A stretch of 64,000 nucleotides of DNA from Pseudoalteromonas sp. GCY (GCF_016695175.1 NZ_CP068023.1:3053501-3117500); one strand, 5' to 3'; numbered from the stretch's first letter, positions 1-7,684 are shown. Numbers and translations: made by a program. Notes: generated by a model not told the origin, from the letters alone.

Positions 1-470
1 GGTAAAATTACCGCAAGTTGCCCAGCATCCGTCGTAAACTTTTCGAAGGCATCAAGCAACGCATCAAAACTTAGGCTGTCCGTGTGTCTCGCTCTATTTC
101 TCGCTTGATTTTCTCCTTTCAAGCTCGCGTTGAAGTAAGGTGGGTTTGATACCATGAGGTCAAAGCGCAGCTCGCTATCAAACTTTTGTATTGCACAGCG
201 ATGCAGCTCAATATCAGGCCACGGGCTATGCTTGATATTAAATTCTGCATCCTTTAACGCATCGTCATCAATCTCAACCGCATGGACTGTGCTCATTGGA
301 CTTCGCTGTTTACACATCAATGCGATAAGCCCAGTTCCCGTTCCGACATCAACAATCCGGCTGGCTTCAGCGAGTGGAACCCACGCGCCAAGCAAAATAC
401 CATCCGTCGAAACCTTCATTGCCGCATGATGCTGGGTCACCGAAAATTGTTTAAATGCAAACTGAGACAT
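1..470 (-). CDS. trmN6: tRNA1(Val) (adenine(37)-N6)-methyltransferase, 3' part outside the window
   Basis: SAM-dependent methyltransferase expected to place N6-methyl on A37 of tRNA-Val1. About 156 residues are visible, starting at an ATG on the minus strand (complement of 468-470); the C-terminal part lies beyond position 1. The N-terminus reads MSQFAFKQFSVTQHHAAMKV, then a Rossmann SAM motif (VDVGTGTGL, around residues 40-48), an acidic strand end (EIDDDA) and the NPPY motif of N6-adenine methyltransferases (complement of about 135-146). Motif order and start fit the YfiC/TrmN6 family. It is divergent from srmB, the usual neighbour in gammaproteobacteria. The gene is cut by the window edge, not broken. 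Confidence 0.85.
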   Translation of the reverse strand, partial: MSQFAFKQFSVTQHHAAMKVSTDGILLGAWVPLAEASRIVDVGTGTGLIALMCKQRSPMSTVHAVEIDDDALKDAEFNIKHSPWPDIELHRCAIQKFDSELRFDLMVSNPPYFNASLKGENQARNRARHTDSLSFDALLDAFEKFTTDAGQLAVIL

Positions 471-479
471 CCTATACCT

Positions 480-507
480 TTGAGAAAATGCAATAGCAAC
501 GTATAAT
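480..507 (+). promoter_or_regulatory. predicted sigma-70 promoter of srmB
   Basis: TTGAGA (480-485), a 16-base spacer and a perfect TATAAT (502-507) lie about 30 bases before the srmB start codon, in the short gap divergent from trmN6. The -35 box is imperfect; the call rests on sequence only. Confidence 0.55.
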
Positions 508-537
508 TCCGCTATTGTCCTTTATTTGTGATGCAAT

Positions 538-1764
538 ATGCAATTTACTGAATTTGATTTAGACAGCAAGCTGATTAGTGCGATTAAAAAAATGGGTTTC
601 GATACTCCCACCAGCATTCAACAGATGGCTATTCCTGAAGCGCTAATTGGCCGAGATATTCTCGCCAGCGCACCAACCGGTACGGGTAAAACCGCTGCAT
701 TCTTGATCCCTGCGATTCAGTATTTGCTTGATTTCCCTCGCAAAGAGCCAGGCTTTGCCCGCGTACTTATCATGACGCCAACGCGTGAACTTGCCTATCA
801 AATACACGAGCAATGTGAACTCCTTGCCGCAGGTGTTAATCTTAAAATAGGCGTGGTAACTGGCGGTATTAATTACGGCAGTCACAAAGAAATCTTCGAA
901 AAGAACAATGATATCCTTATCGCAACGCCAGGTCGTTTGATGGAATATCTTGAAACCGAGAACTTCCACGCAGAAAACGTTGAGCTACTGATCTTAGATG
1001 AAGCCGACCGCATGCTAGACATGGGCTTTCGAAAAGAAATGCTACGTATTTGCTCTGAAGCGGTTAACCGTCGTCAGTGCTTTTTGTTCTCTGCAACCCT
1101 TGAGGGCGAAAGCGTTGAGAAGTTTGCTGAGCGTATATTGCAAGACCCAGCACTACTTGAAGCCACTCCATCACGTAAAGAAAAAGGTAAAATCCATCAG
1201 TGGGTTCATCTTGCAGATAACTACGAGCACAAAGTCAATTTGCTCGCACAACTACTAGATGACGAAGAAGTAACCAAAGCGGTTATCTTCGTAAAAACGC
1301 GTGAACGCCTAGAAACACTCGTTGGCGAGCTATTTGCTAAAGGCATTAAAACCACTTGGCTGCGTGGTGAAATGCCACAAGACAAACGCATGGCTGCGAT
1401 GGCAAGTTTTCACAGTGGTAAGACGAATATCTTAGTGGCAACAGATGTTGCAGCCCGTGGTATCGACGTTGCGGATATCAGCCACGTATTTAACTTTGAT
1501 ATGCCGCGCACCGCAGATATTTATGTACACCGCATCGGTCGTACAGGCCGCGCTGGTAAAAAAGGCACCGCGGTTTCTTTGGTTGAAGCCCACGATGTTG
1601 AAATTTTAGGGAAGGTTGAGCGTTACACCGACCAAAAACTTAAGCGCCGAGTAATTAAAGGCCTTGAACCTAAACATAAAGAAGCAAAAGCACCGAAGAA
1701 GAAAAAAGATCCGGTGAAAATCAAGGCGAAAAAGAAAGCCGCCAAGGTTAAAAAGAAAAAGTAA
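538..1764 (+). CDS. srmB: DEAD-box ATP-dependent RNA helicase SrmB
   Basis: 408-aa DEAD-box helicase that unwinds short RNA duplexes; SrmB acts early in 50S subunit assembly. Motifs in order: Q motif near residues 5-35 (FDTPTSIQQ), Walker A APTGTGKT near 45, PTRELA near 82, TPGRL near 130, DEAD near 155, SAT near 185, and the C-terminal RecA lobe with DVAARGID and HRIGRTGRAG. The tail from about residue 370 is very lysine-rich, as in RNA-binding tails of this family. Adjacent divergent trmN6 matches the arrangement seen in relatives and supports srmB over rhlE/rhlB. A clear hairpin terminator follows directly after the stop codon. Confidence 0.9.
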   Translation: MQFTEFDLDSKLISAIKKMGFDTPTSIQQMAIPEALIGRDILASAPTGTGKTAAFLIPAIQYLLDFPRKEPGFARVLIMTPTRELAYQIHEQCELLAAGVNLKIGVVTGGINYGSHKEIFEKNNDILIATPGRLMEYLETENFHAENVELLILDEADRMLDMGFRKEMLRICSEAVNRRQCFLFSATLEGESVEKFAERILQDPALLEATPSRKEKGKIHQWVHLADNYEHKVNLLAQLLDDEEVTKAVIFVKTRERLETLVGELFAKGIKTTWLRGEMPQDKRMAAMASFHSGKTNILVATDVAARGIDVADISHVFNFDMPRTADIYVHRIGRTGRAGKKGTAVSLVEAHDVEILGKVERYTDQKLKRRVIKGLEPKHKEAKAPKKKKDPVKIKAKKKAAKVKKKK

Positions 1765-1770
1765 CCCAAA

Positions 1771-1798
1771 AAACCAGCGTCAGTACGCTGGTTTTTTT
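1771..1798 (+). terminator. rho-independent terminator of srmB
   Basis: Perfect 9-bp stem AAACCAGCG / CGCTGGTTT with a 6-base loop, followed by a T run, 6 bases after the srmB stop codon. It may also serve as a weak barrier to the minus-strand gene ending at 1847. Confidence 0.9.
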
Positions 1799-1846
1799 AT
1801 GTTAATTTGGGCAAGAGCTAATCTGGACAAATGCGATTGTTCGATT

Positions 1847-2326
1847 TTAAAACGCGTTGCCGCCGTTAATTATAATTGGCGCAGAACTTCGGAAGAGCTC
1901 TTTATTTCTACCTGAAATAAAGCCAGAAGCAATGACTCTACCATTAAGACTGGATACTGTTATTTTCCCGTGGTAAATTCTAGAGGAACATGCAACATTC
2001 CCTTTACCAAATGGAATGTGGTAAGTTGTAGTTGCTCGACCACTTAATACCAGCTCCTGTCCTGTTGTAAGCTCAGATTCCACACCGTTATTAGCTGTTC
2101 CTCCATGTATCAAAGGAGTGCCTTTGATTGTGTATAGATCTAATTTTATTGTTGTTTCAACATCGCTTAAATTTGATACTACCAGTGATAGCTCAGTCAC
2201 ATGATTCGCATCACAATACTGATTTCCAGGCACTGAAAACTCGACAGTCCTCTCGTTTGCATAAATACCAGAGCTAAAAAATGCCGATAGTAATAATAAT
2301 TTTGTGAAATGCTGTTTGATTTTCAT
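1847..2326 (-). CDS. hypothetical secreted or periplasmic protein, 159 aa
   Basis: Not recognised. The product starts with a typical Sec signal peptide (MKIKQHFTKLLLLSAFFSSGIYA, cleavage predicted near residue 23), followed by about 135 residues rich in short beta-prone segments with two cysteines that could form a disulfide (one near residue 38, one near 111). An immunoglobulin-like or pilus-chaperone-like beta sandwich is conceivable but not shown. A good ribosome site (AAGGATC) precedes the ATG. The gene is isolated: it faces srmB tail to tail, and a 127-bp gap separates it from the GDPD-like gene. It may be the last member of a gene-cassette remnant, but no attC-like site lies after its stop codon. 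Confidence 0.6.
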   Translation of the reverse strand: MKIKQHFTKLLLLSAFFSSGIYANERTVEFSVPGNQYCDANHVTELSLVVSNLSDVETTIKLDLYTIKGTPLIHGGTANNGVESELTTGQELVLSGRATTTYHIPFGKGNVACSSRIYHGKITVSSLNGRVIASGFISGRNKELFRSSAPIIINGGNAF

Positions 2327-2430
2327 AGTGATCCTTTTTGTTGTTAAAAAGTCTAAGACTTTAGTATTTACGCCGATTAAACCTGGGATATTTATCCCCT
2401 AATGTATTTACGCACAGTGTCTGAAAGTAT

Positions 2431-2487
2431 TTATAACGCTCGCGTAGCGCGAGTTAGCGAGCGTCCTGATTGATGCGTTTGTTAGCT
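2431..2487 (-). repeat. possible degenerate attC site (gene-cassette recombination site)
   Basis: On the minus strand the element runs from AGCTAAC (complement of 2481-2487) to GCGTTATAA (complement ending at 2431) and contains a strong hairpin CGCTCGC/GCGAGCG. The AGCTAAC box is the exact complement of the GTTAGCT that starts the same putative cassette at 3446-3452, as expected for R'' and R' of one cassette. The stop codon of the GDPD-like gene (2454-2456) lies inside it, typical for cassettes. The inner L box that should pair with ATCAATCAGGA is missing, so the site looks eroded. Confidence 0.4.
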
Positions 2488-3410
2488 TGTGCTGCACGAA
2501 TAAAATCAAGATCACTAGTGATAACTCCAATACCCGATGCGACTACATCAGAGTAGGATTGGGTAATCGATTCATGTCGGGACCAAAGATAAACATCCGA
2601 ACCATAGCTCTGCAATCTTGATGCGAGGCGCTCAGGATAGCCCCAAAAATACTTTGTCATCGAGGGAGGTATAAAAAGAATGGTGTTCCTACAGGACTCA
2701 GGAACTAATCCCGCCCATCCAACTAAAAGATAATCTATTCCGCAACTCTTTACACTACCAACGCTTGCTAACCGTAAAGACGAATCCTTGTTTCGAAACC
2801 AATCCATACCTTTTGAAGAGGTAATTACAATATGGTTAGATTTTTTTCCAGCTAGATACTCATATAGAGTTTCGAATGAACGTATGTCGTTACTCTTTAG
2901 GTTTAACCAAAACTCATGCTTTGGATACCGTTCGTAAAACGCCTCTAACTTGGAAATCCTAAAACCTTTTCCTCTAAATGGGAAAGTCGCACCATCATCA
3001 AACGTATATCCATATCCTGCATCAACACTTTTCAACTGCTCAAACGATGTTTTATGTACCGGCCCAGACCCGTTTGTAGCACAATCTAACGTCCAGTCAT
3101 GAAAGACAACCAGTTGGTCATCACGAGTTCTATGAACATTTAGATGAATTACGTTAGCTCCGGCTGCAACGGAAGAAGCCACTGCTTCTAGTGTGTTCTC
3201 AACAGAATTGATGTTTGACGCTTTTATTGAAAGGGCGGTACAGCCAGTTTTTTTTAATTTTTCATAGTTAACTGCACTTCCGCCTCCTCGATAGGCCACG
3301 ATCTCGCCATGTCGCTGAAGGTCAGGAACGAACATATAAGCGTTAACAACTCCTAGTGTGATTATGCAAGACAGTGCGATCAAAAACGTCTTAATTATTT
3401 TTATAAACAT
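2454..3410 (-). CDS. glycerophosphodiester phosphodiesterase-like protein with altered active site
   Basis: 318-aa protein with an N-terminal hydrophobic segment (signal peptide or membrane anchor, residues 1-25) and a GDPD-type TIM barrel. Family landmarks are recognisable: AYRGG near residue 40, the VENT segment, the strand ending HLN, VVFHDWTLDCATNGSG near 105-120 and LNLKSN near 170. In active GDPD enzymes the first is HRG, the second PENT and the third ExD, which carry the catalytic histidine and the metal-binding acidic residues. Here these are Tyr, Val, and His/Asn, whereas the second catalytic HD is kept. This is therefore either a pseudoenzyme or an enzyme with changed chemistry. It sits between two attC-like sites as a possible mobile cassette. 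Confidence 0.7.
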   Translation of the reverse strand: MFIKIIKTFLIALSCIITLGVVNAYMFVPDLQRHGEIVAYRGGGSAVNYEKLKKTGCTALSIKASNINSVENTLEAVASSVAAGANVIHLNVHRTRDDQLVVFHDWTLDCATNGSGPVHKTSFEQLKSVDAGYGYTFDDGATFPFRGKGFRISKLEAFYERYPKHEFWLNLKSNDIRSFETLYEYLAGKKSNHIVITSSKGMDWFRNKDSSLRLASVGSVKSCGIDYLLVGWAGLVPESCRNTILFIPPSMTKYFWGYPERLASRLQSYGSDVYLWSRHESITQSYSDVVASGIGVITSDLDFIRAAQANKRINQDAR

Positions 3411-3445
3411 TTATTGCCTGATTCCTTGGTCGATGGTCGATGAAA

Positions 3446-3550
3446 AGCTAACGCCGCAAATAAACGGCTAAAAATAGTTGGCTAAAATTTGTGAGGCACG
3501 AACAAAGTCAACTGTTTTTTGTCCGCACTTTTTAATTTGCCTTGTTAAGT
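3446..3550 (-). repeat. attC-like site between two putative gene cassettes
   Basis: A 105-bp imperfect dyad on the minus strand runs from ACTTAAC (complement of 3544-3550, matching RYYYAAC) to GTTAGCT (complement of 3446-3452, close to GTTRRRY). The arms align over about 35 bases: AAC-GCCGCAAAT-AAA-CGGCTAAAAATAGTTGGCT against AACAAGGCAAATTAAAAAGTGCGGACAAAAAACAGTTGACT, with the unpaired extra bases expected of attC. The stop codon of the 3532 gene lies inside it. Folding and pairing pattern match integron attC sites of marine gammaproteobacteria. No integrase gene is in the window. Confidence 0.6.
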
Positions 3551-3948
3551 GCGATTATCGCGCTTTGTGCCTTTTTAAAAAATATTAAAGCAACTATAAA
3601 GGCACCAGTAAATATATACGTGTATATTGGAGATAAGCTATAAAAGTAAGCCCCAAAACCAATTAAATAGCTTAACAAGGCAACAAATAGAACAAAGTGG
3701 TGAATTGATGTTGCTTTGTCGTTGCTTTCATTACTAAAAACTATCATTTCTTTAAGTATGGATAGCGAACCAACAGAAAATGTTAGTGAAACTATAAATG
3801 CAATTAGAGAAACCATTTTAGCGTATACGTTTACCTCGTTGAGGCTAGGTATAAAAATCAGTAAAGCAAGTGATGTTGCTGCAATCCCAGCACTTAACCA
3901 AGTAAAAAATTCTATACGTGGACTCGAAATCAATTTAGCACCTAACAT
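3532..3948 (-). CDS. hypothetical multi-pass membrane protein, about 138 aa
   Basis: Not recognised. Four hydrophobic helices can be read (about residues 13-33, 41-63, 80-100 and 106-126), with a short basic C-terminus. I placed the start at the ATG complementary to 3946-3948 (MLGAKLISSP); an ATG at 3984 and a TTG at 4026 are in frame further upstream, but none has a clear ribosome site, so the start is uncertain. Base composition is AT-richer than the core genes. The stop codon falls within the attC-like dyad at 3446-3550, which suggests that this is a gene cassette; cassette-borne membrane proteins of unknown function are common. Confidence 0.55.
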   Translation of the reverse strand: MLGAKLISSPRIEFFTWLSAGIAATSLALLIFIPSLNEVNVYAKMVSLIAFIVSLTFSVGSLSILKEMIVFSNESNDKATSIHHFVLFVALLSYLIGFGAYFYSLSPIYTYIFTGAFIVALIFFKKAQSAIIALNKAN

Positions 3949-4281
3949 TTTAGTATTTATGCGGCACGCAAGTTTGTGTTGCATAATCGTTTGTTGGACT
4001 GAGCCGTTACCCGCTCGATGTGTCAAAGTTGGTGTTGTTTATGCTATGGCTTACTTAGAAAAAATAGGCTTTTTGGAGGCACTCACTTCCCTAGTTAGTG
4101 TAATCATATGTAAGCTTTCCCTGCATTATTACTCAGCGCTTATTATGTATTCATTACACCTAAATTTGCCTTAATAAGCAATTATATTTTTTACGCATAT
4201 AGAGGCCGCTAGCCTGAGCAATTAAGCAGGTTAACTACTTGATTTTACAAAGCAGCCATAATCAAACATACCCTCCTTGGC

Positions 4282-4505
4282 TAATATCAAAGCGCATCCA
4301 TGCGCTTCTCGTTCATTCTTTTGAAACGACGCGATCGAGCGAACCAAGAAAACGTCGCCCCAGCATCACACTCAATCCTCAAACCCTAAGCCGATATAAT
4401 GCAACCGCCTTGTAAGGCACATCCCTATGCCAGACAAGACTTGACCGACATCCTGTCGGCACATTGCATATCAGCTTATGTTTTTCGGGTGTGATGGAGG
4501 GGGGA
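4282..4505. repeat. dispersed repeat, copy A (contains a GGA-hairpin module in minus orientation)
   Basis: 224-bp unit repeated at 4892-5115 with about nine mismatches, offset exactly 610. Within it, 4364-4496 is bounded by CATCACACT and GTGTGATG. That part folds on the minus strand into an outer stem (4387-4404 with 4464-4478, one bulge, one mismatch) enclosing two hairpins, 4416-4431 and 4445-4459, both with GGA in the loop; the second reads CCGACA-GGA-TGTCGG. A further hairpin with a CC/GG centre lies at 4290-4307. The 62-codon open frame on the minus strand here (4379-4567) follows the repeat and is not considered a gene. Nothing else coding is seen between 4027 and 5372. Confidence 0.85.
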
Positions 4506-4596
4506 TTGGTTTTGACTGCGAGCTCTAGTTTTTCTCTCAAAGCAGCAAATTTGCCTGCAAGCACCAAACAAAACTATCAGCACCGTTTTCCTCCCT

Positions 4597-4731
4597 CATC
4601 ACACCCGAAAGTAAATTGCCAATGAGTCATTTCAACGCATGGATGCGTGAAAAGCTGTGACAGGGCCAAGGATGGCCCTTACACGGCGGTGACGTTCATA
4701 TTGGCAATTTGCTTGAGGAGTCAGTGTGATG
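4597..4731. repeat. dispersed repeat, inverted module (GGA hairpins on the plus strand)
   Basis: 135-bp module beginning CATCACACCCGAAAG and ending AGTGTGATG, that is, the module of copy A in opposite orientation. Outer stem AAATTGCCAAT (4613-4623) pairs perfectly with ATTGGCAATTT (4700-4710), and a second short helix GTCA/TGAC lies inside. Two hairpins are enclosed: ACGCAT-GG-ATGCGT (4635-4648) and AGGGCCA-AGGA-TGGCCCT (4662-4679). The stems differ in sequence from those of copy A, while the GGA centre is kept. Confidence 0.8.
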
Positions 4732-4755
4732 TTGGGAGTGCCCTTTCTTTTGCAT

Positions 4756-4782
4756 ACTTTTCTTTGGGCATCAAAGAAAAGT
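4756..4782. repeat. perfect inverted repeat, 11-bp arms
   Basis: ACTTTTCTTTG and CAAAGAAAAGT separated by 5 bases. It is followed at 4791-4804 by GCCCAT-GG-ATGGGC, another GGA-centred hairpin of the same repeat family. Confidence 0.75.
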
Positions 4783-4891
4783 AAGTCGTAGCCCATGGAT
4801 GGGCGTCGAAACCAGACAGGAGGACAAGCTGACTTTACGATAAATTTCGAGCTATCAGCTATCAGCTGTTAGCAAAATAAACCTCCATGTT

Positions 4892-5115
4892 TAATATCAA
4901 AGCGCATCCATGCGCTTCTCGTTCATTCTTTTGAAACGACGCAAAAGAACGAACCAAGAAAACGTCGCCCCAGCATCACACTCAATCCTCAAACCCTAAG
5001 CCGATATAGTGCAACCGCCTTGTAAGGCACATCCCTATGCCAGACAAGACTTGGCCAACATCCTGTCGGCACATTGCATATCAGCTTATGCTTTTCGGGT
5101 GTGATAGAGGGGGAA
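4892..5115. repeat. dispersed repeat, copy B
   Basis: Second copy of the 224-bp unit at 4282-4505 in the same orientation. The hairpin at 4900-4917 is intact; the one corresponding to 4445-4459 has lost one base pair (CCAACA against TGTCGG), and the terminal GTGTGATG is changed to GTGTGATA, so this copy looks slightly more decayed. Confidence 0.85.
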
Positions 5116-5270
5116 TAAGTTGCTTGTGAGATCTTCTACAATTTTTATGATTAAGCTGCTTGCAAGCATTGCAAAAACTATCAGCGCAGCCTCCTACCCC
5201 ACAGTCTAAATAGTTTTGTGGGAGGCGGTTCACCCGCCGAGAAGTTATGCTCTTCTGGTGTGGTTAAGGG

Positions 5271-5369
5271 GATTAGTTTTGACTGCGAGTTCTAGTTTTT
5301 CTCTCAAAGCAGCAAATTTTCCTGCAATCACCAAAAAACTTTTCAGCACAGTATGTCTCCCTCATCACA
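5271..5369. repeat. partial repeat of the spacer of the repeat block
   Basis: Matches 4504-4604 (offset about 767, with small gaps): GATTRGTTTTGACTGCGAG at the left end through CTCCCTCATCACACC at the right end. Between 5116 and 5270 there is further hairpin-rich non-coding sequence, including GCCTCC...GTGGGAGGC (about 5190-5227). The block ends 3 bases before the stop codon of the S66 peptidase gene. Confidence 0.75.
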
Positions 5370-5372
5370 CCA

Positions 5373-6407
5373 CTACAACGAATCAAATACCGGCTCTATC
5401 GCAACTAGACTGAAGTTATCCAAATCCAAGCGATGCTGTATTCCTAACGGCAAAATCCACTGCGGATCGGTATGGCCAAAGTCAAGCCGAGTTATTACGG
5501 GTAAACTGTCACAGCCAAACTCATCACGTACAACCGATAAAATCACCTCATCAAGCGCAGCCATCTCGCGCTCGCTGTAATCCCGAGCACGGCCAATCAT
5601 TAAGCCGGATAGTTTCTCAAACACGCCCATTACGCCATAGTTACGTAACCAAAAGCGAATATAGTCTTGACTGGGTTTATCTTCAGAGGTTTCTAAAAAT
5701 AGCAATTTGTCTTGCCAAAATGACGGCGATGGCCAGTATTCAGTGCCTTTTAGCATCTCCATCACTTCAAAACAGCCGCCAAATAGCCGCCCTTCCACTT
5801 GCCCTGTACCTTGCAGTACTTTAGGACCATTTGTCGCAATAGCGGGATGCAGCTTACCGACGTTTTCTGGTATTGCCCAATCCGGATATCCATGAGAATA
5901 AGCTTTGAATATTGGATAATGGACTTCACCTAGCAGCGCCTGAACTAAATAGGCTTGATACTCAGCACTAGCGTTGTGGTACTGGGAGAAACCGGCCATG
6001 ACCGATGGGCCGTTAAAGGTGACTAATCCCCATTGGCTTAGCAGTGTGGTGAGCGTGGAAAAGTCAGAATAGCCCATCATAAACTTAGGGTTATTCAAGA
6101 TAACGGATTTATCTAAATAAGGTAGGATCCGCGCGGAATCTGAACCACCAATAGAAGAAATTATCCCGGCTATATTAGGATCGGCAAAGGCATCATTGAT
6201 ATCTTTTGCACGTAATTGTGGCTGTGAAAAGAGCACATCTGCGGCCGTTCGAGCCGACGACATTTCAACAATATTAAAACCAAGCGAACGCAGGTTTGCT
6301 AAGCCTTGCTCAAAAATATGGGGAAATGTACCTGGGCCACCCCAGCTAGGTGATACAATCGCAAGGGTATCACCTCGGTTTAGTTTTTTAGGCTTGCGTA
6401 ATTGCAC
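5373..6407 (-). CDS. S66 family peptidase (LD-carboxypeptidase / MccF-like)
   Basis: 344-aa serine peptidase of family S66, which includes LdcA (cleaves L,D bonds in murein tetrapeptides) and MccF (hydrolyses microcin C and related aminoacyl nucleotides). The nucleophile lies in MGYSDFS at residue 114; the glutamate is in LFLETSED near 245 and the histidine in DFGHTD near 315, giving the Ser-Glu-His triad of this family. SPSWGG near residue 19 is the usual N-terminal strand. There is no signal peptide, so it is cytoplasmic. The longest reading frame opens with GTG (complement of 6405-6407) and no upstream ATG is in frame. It lies 71 bases after hcnC in the same direction and may belong to that transcript. 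Length and motifs fit the MccF branch slightly better than short LdcA. Confidence 0.8.
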   Translation of the reverse strand: MQLRKPKKLNRGDTLAIVSPSWGGPGTFPHIFEQGLANLRSLGFNIVEMSSARTAADVLFSQPQLRAKDINDAFADPNIAGIISSIGGSDSARILPYLDKSVILNNPKFMMGYSDFSTLTTLLSQWGLVTFNGPSVMAGFSQYHNASAEYQAYLVQALLGEVHYPIFKAYSHGYPDWAIPENVGKLHPAIATNGPKVLQGTGQVEGRLFGGCFEVMEMLKGTEYWPSPSFWQDKLLFLETSEDKPSQDYIRFWLRNYGVMGVFEKLSGLMIGRARDYSEREMAALDEVILSVVRDEFGCDSLPVITRLDFGHTDPQWILPLGIQHRLDLDNFSLVAIEPVFDSL

Positions 6408-6478
6408 CGTCTATCTTGCCTTAATGGAATATTCATCAGCAACTAGATATATCCCATTAAGACAACAGAATCAAATAC

Positions 6479-7684
6479 TTATTCGAACCTTTCAACGCAA
6501 AACGGAGCCAAATCAACAGAGGTAGGTTTGCCTGTCATGAGTTCAGTAATAAGCGTGCCGGTAATGGCCGACATTAAAATCCCCGTCCTAAAGTGCCCAC
6601 ACGCATTAATGTAACCTTCCACGCCATCAACGGGGCCCAAAATTGGCAGCTCATCCGGTGTACCGGGTCTAAGCCCTGCCCAACAACGTTTAATACTCGA
6701 CTCTTTAAGAATGGGTAGACACTTCATAGCACCTTGTGACAACTCAGTGATTTTATCTAGACTATTGGTGGTATCGAAGCCTTTTTCCTCCGTTGAAGAG
6801 CCAATTAAAATCTCGCCGTTGTCCTTTTGTGCAATGTAGCAATCACTGGTACTGATACAACCATTTAATACTTTAGGCATGCGCTCAGACAGCACTATTT
6901 GACCCTTAACCGGGTAAACTGGCATGTGTTTACCTGTAGCCTGATAGTAAATGTCATCCGCCCAGGCACCAGCGGCATTAATTAAGGTATCACAATGTAG
7001 GCTTTGCTCTTGCGTCCTCACACCTATCACCTTATTCCCTTCACGCAGTACCTCTAGCACTTCGGTATTCAGAAATAATTCAACACCATTTTGGCGTGCC
7101 CCTTCGGTATACGCATCAACTAATCGGTATGGGTTTACCTGATGGTCACAAATAAAATCTATTGCACCAATCGCATCTGGAGTGATGTAAGGTTCCTCTG
7201 CACGTAATTGCTGTTGGTCTAACCATCGGATCTGCGAAGACAAATTAGGGATCCCAGACACTATGCTATCTGCATATATTTCATCATCGCGATTGTACAT
7301 AATGAATTTAAGACCGGTACGTTCAAACTTAAAGTCGACATCGTGTCTGGTCAGCATTTCTTCATGCAGTGCTGGATATAACTCGTTTGACTTGAGCGCA
7401 AGTTCAAAAAAGCATTCTGGTAATTGATGCGGCCGCAATGTTTCTGCAGCTTCGGTATCGCCTTCGCTTTGGAGCTTAGACAAGGTTTTGAAGAAGATCA
7501 CACCACAGCCAAGACCAACCGACTCACCAATTGCCCATAATCCACCCGCAGAGGCACGAGACGCGTTACCCGGCTTTTTTAAATCCACTAACGCGATTTT
7601 TAGGTTGGTATCGCGGCTTAAAAAATAGGCACAGGCAGCACCAATTACACCGCCACCTGCGATAATGACATCATACTGCTTCAT
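6479..7684 (-). CDS. hcnC: hydrogen cyanide synthase subunit HcnC (FAD-dependent amine dehydrogenase)
   Basis: 401-aa flavoprotein of the D-amino-acid oxidase/GlpO fold. The dinucleotide-binding motif GGGVIGAACAYFLS starts at about residue 9 and is followed by RASAGGLWAIGESVGLGCG. The C-terminus carries the WAGLRPGTPDELPILGP and GHFRTGIL signatures of glycine-oxidising flavoproteins. In the cyanide synthase complex HcnC and HcnB oxidise glycine to HCN and CO2 at the membrane. The start is the ATG complementary to 7682-7684; it overlaps the end of hcnB by 14 bases. Gene order A-B-C and subunit sizes match Pseudomonas hcnABC. The closest alternative is the homologous hydroxyproline or opine dehydrogenase complex; the motifs I recall from HcnC favour cyanide synthase. 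Confidence 0.8.
   Translation of the reverse strand: MKQYDVIIAGGGVIGAACAYFLSRDTNLKIALVDLKKPGNASRASAGGLWAIGESVGLGCGVIFFKTLSKLQSEGDTEAAETLRPHQLPECFFELALKSNELYPALHEEMLTRHDVDFKFERTGLKFIMYNRDDEIYADSIVSGIPNLSSQIRWLDQQQLRAEEPYITPDAIGAIDFICDHQVNPYRLVDAYTEGARQNGVELFLNTEVLEVLREGNKVIGVRTQEQSLHCDTLINAAGAWADDIYYQATGKHMPVYPVKGQIVLSERMPKVLNGCISTSDCYIAQKDNGEILIGSSTEEKGFDTTNSLDKITELSQGAMKCLPILKESSIKRCWAGLRPGTPDELPILGPVDGVEGYINACGHFRTGILMSAITGTLITELMTGKPTSVDLAPFCVERFE

Noticed and set aside
3940-4060. Third attC-like site upstream of the 3532 gene (ACCTAAC at 3940-3946, internal TTATGC/GCATAA hairpin)
   Set aside because: Only one core box fits the consensus; no partner box at proper distance, and it would split the start codon region. 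R'' of the same putative cassette differs by one base.
3716-4174. 152-codon plus-strand frame opposite the 3532 membrane gene
   Set aside because: It is a shadow of the minus-strand gene; the hydrophobic helices of the minus frame are far more protein-like.
4379-4567. 62-codon open frame on the minus strand within the repeat block, and similar frames at 5216-5413 and 5353-5580
   Set aside because: They follow repeat copies and hairpin sequence, have no ribosome site and no protein-like composition.
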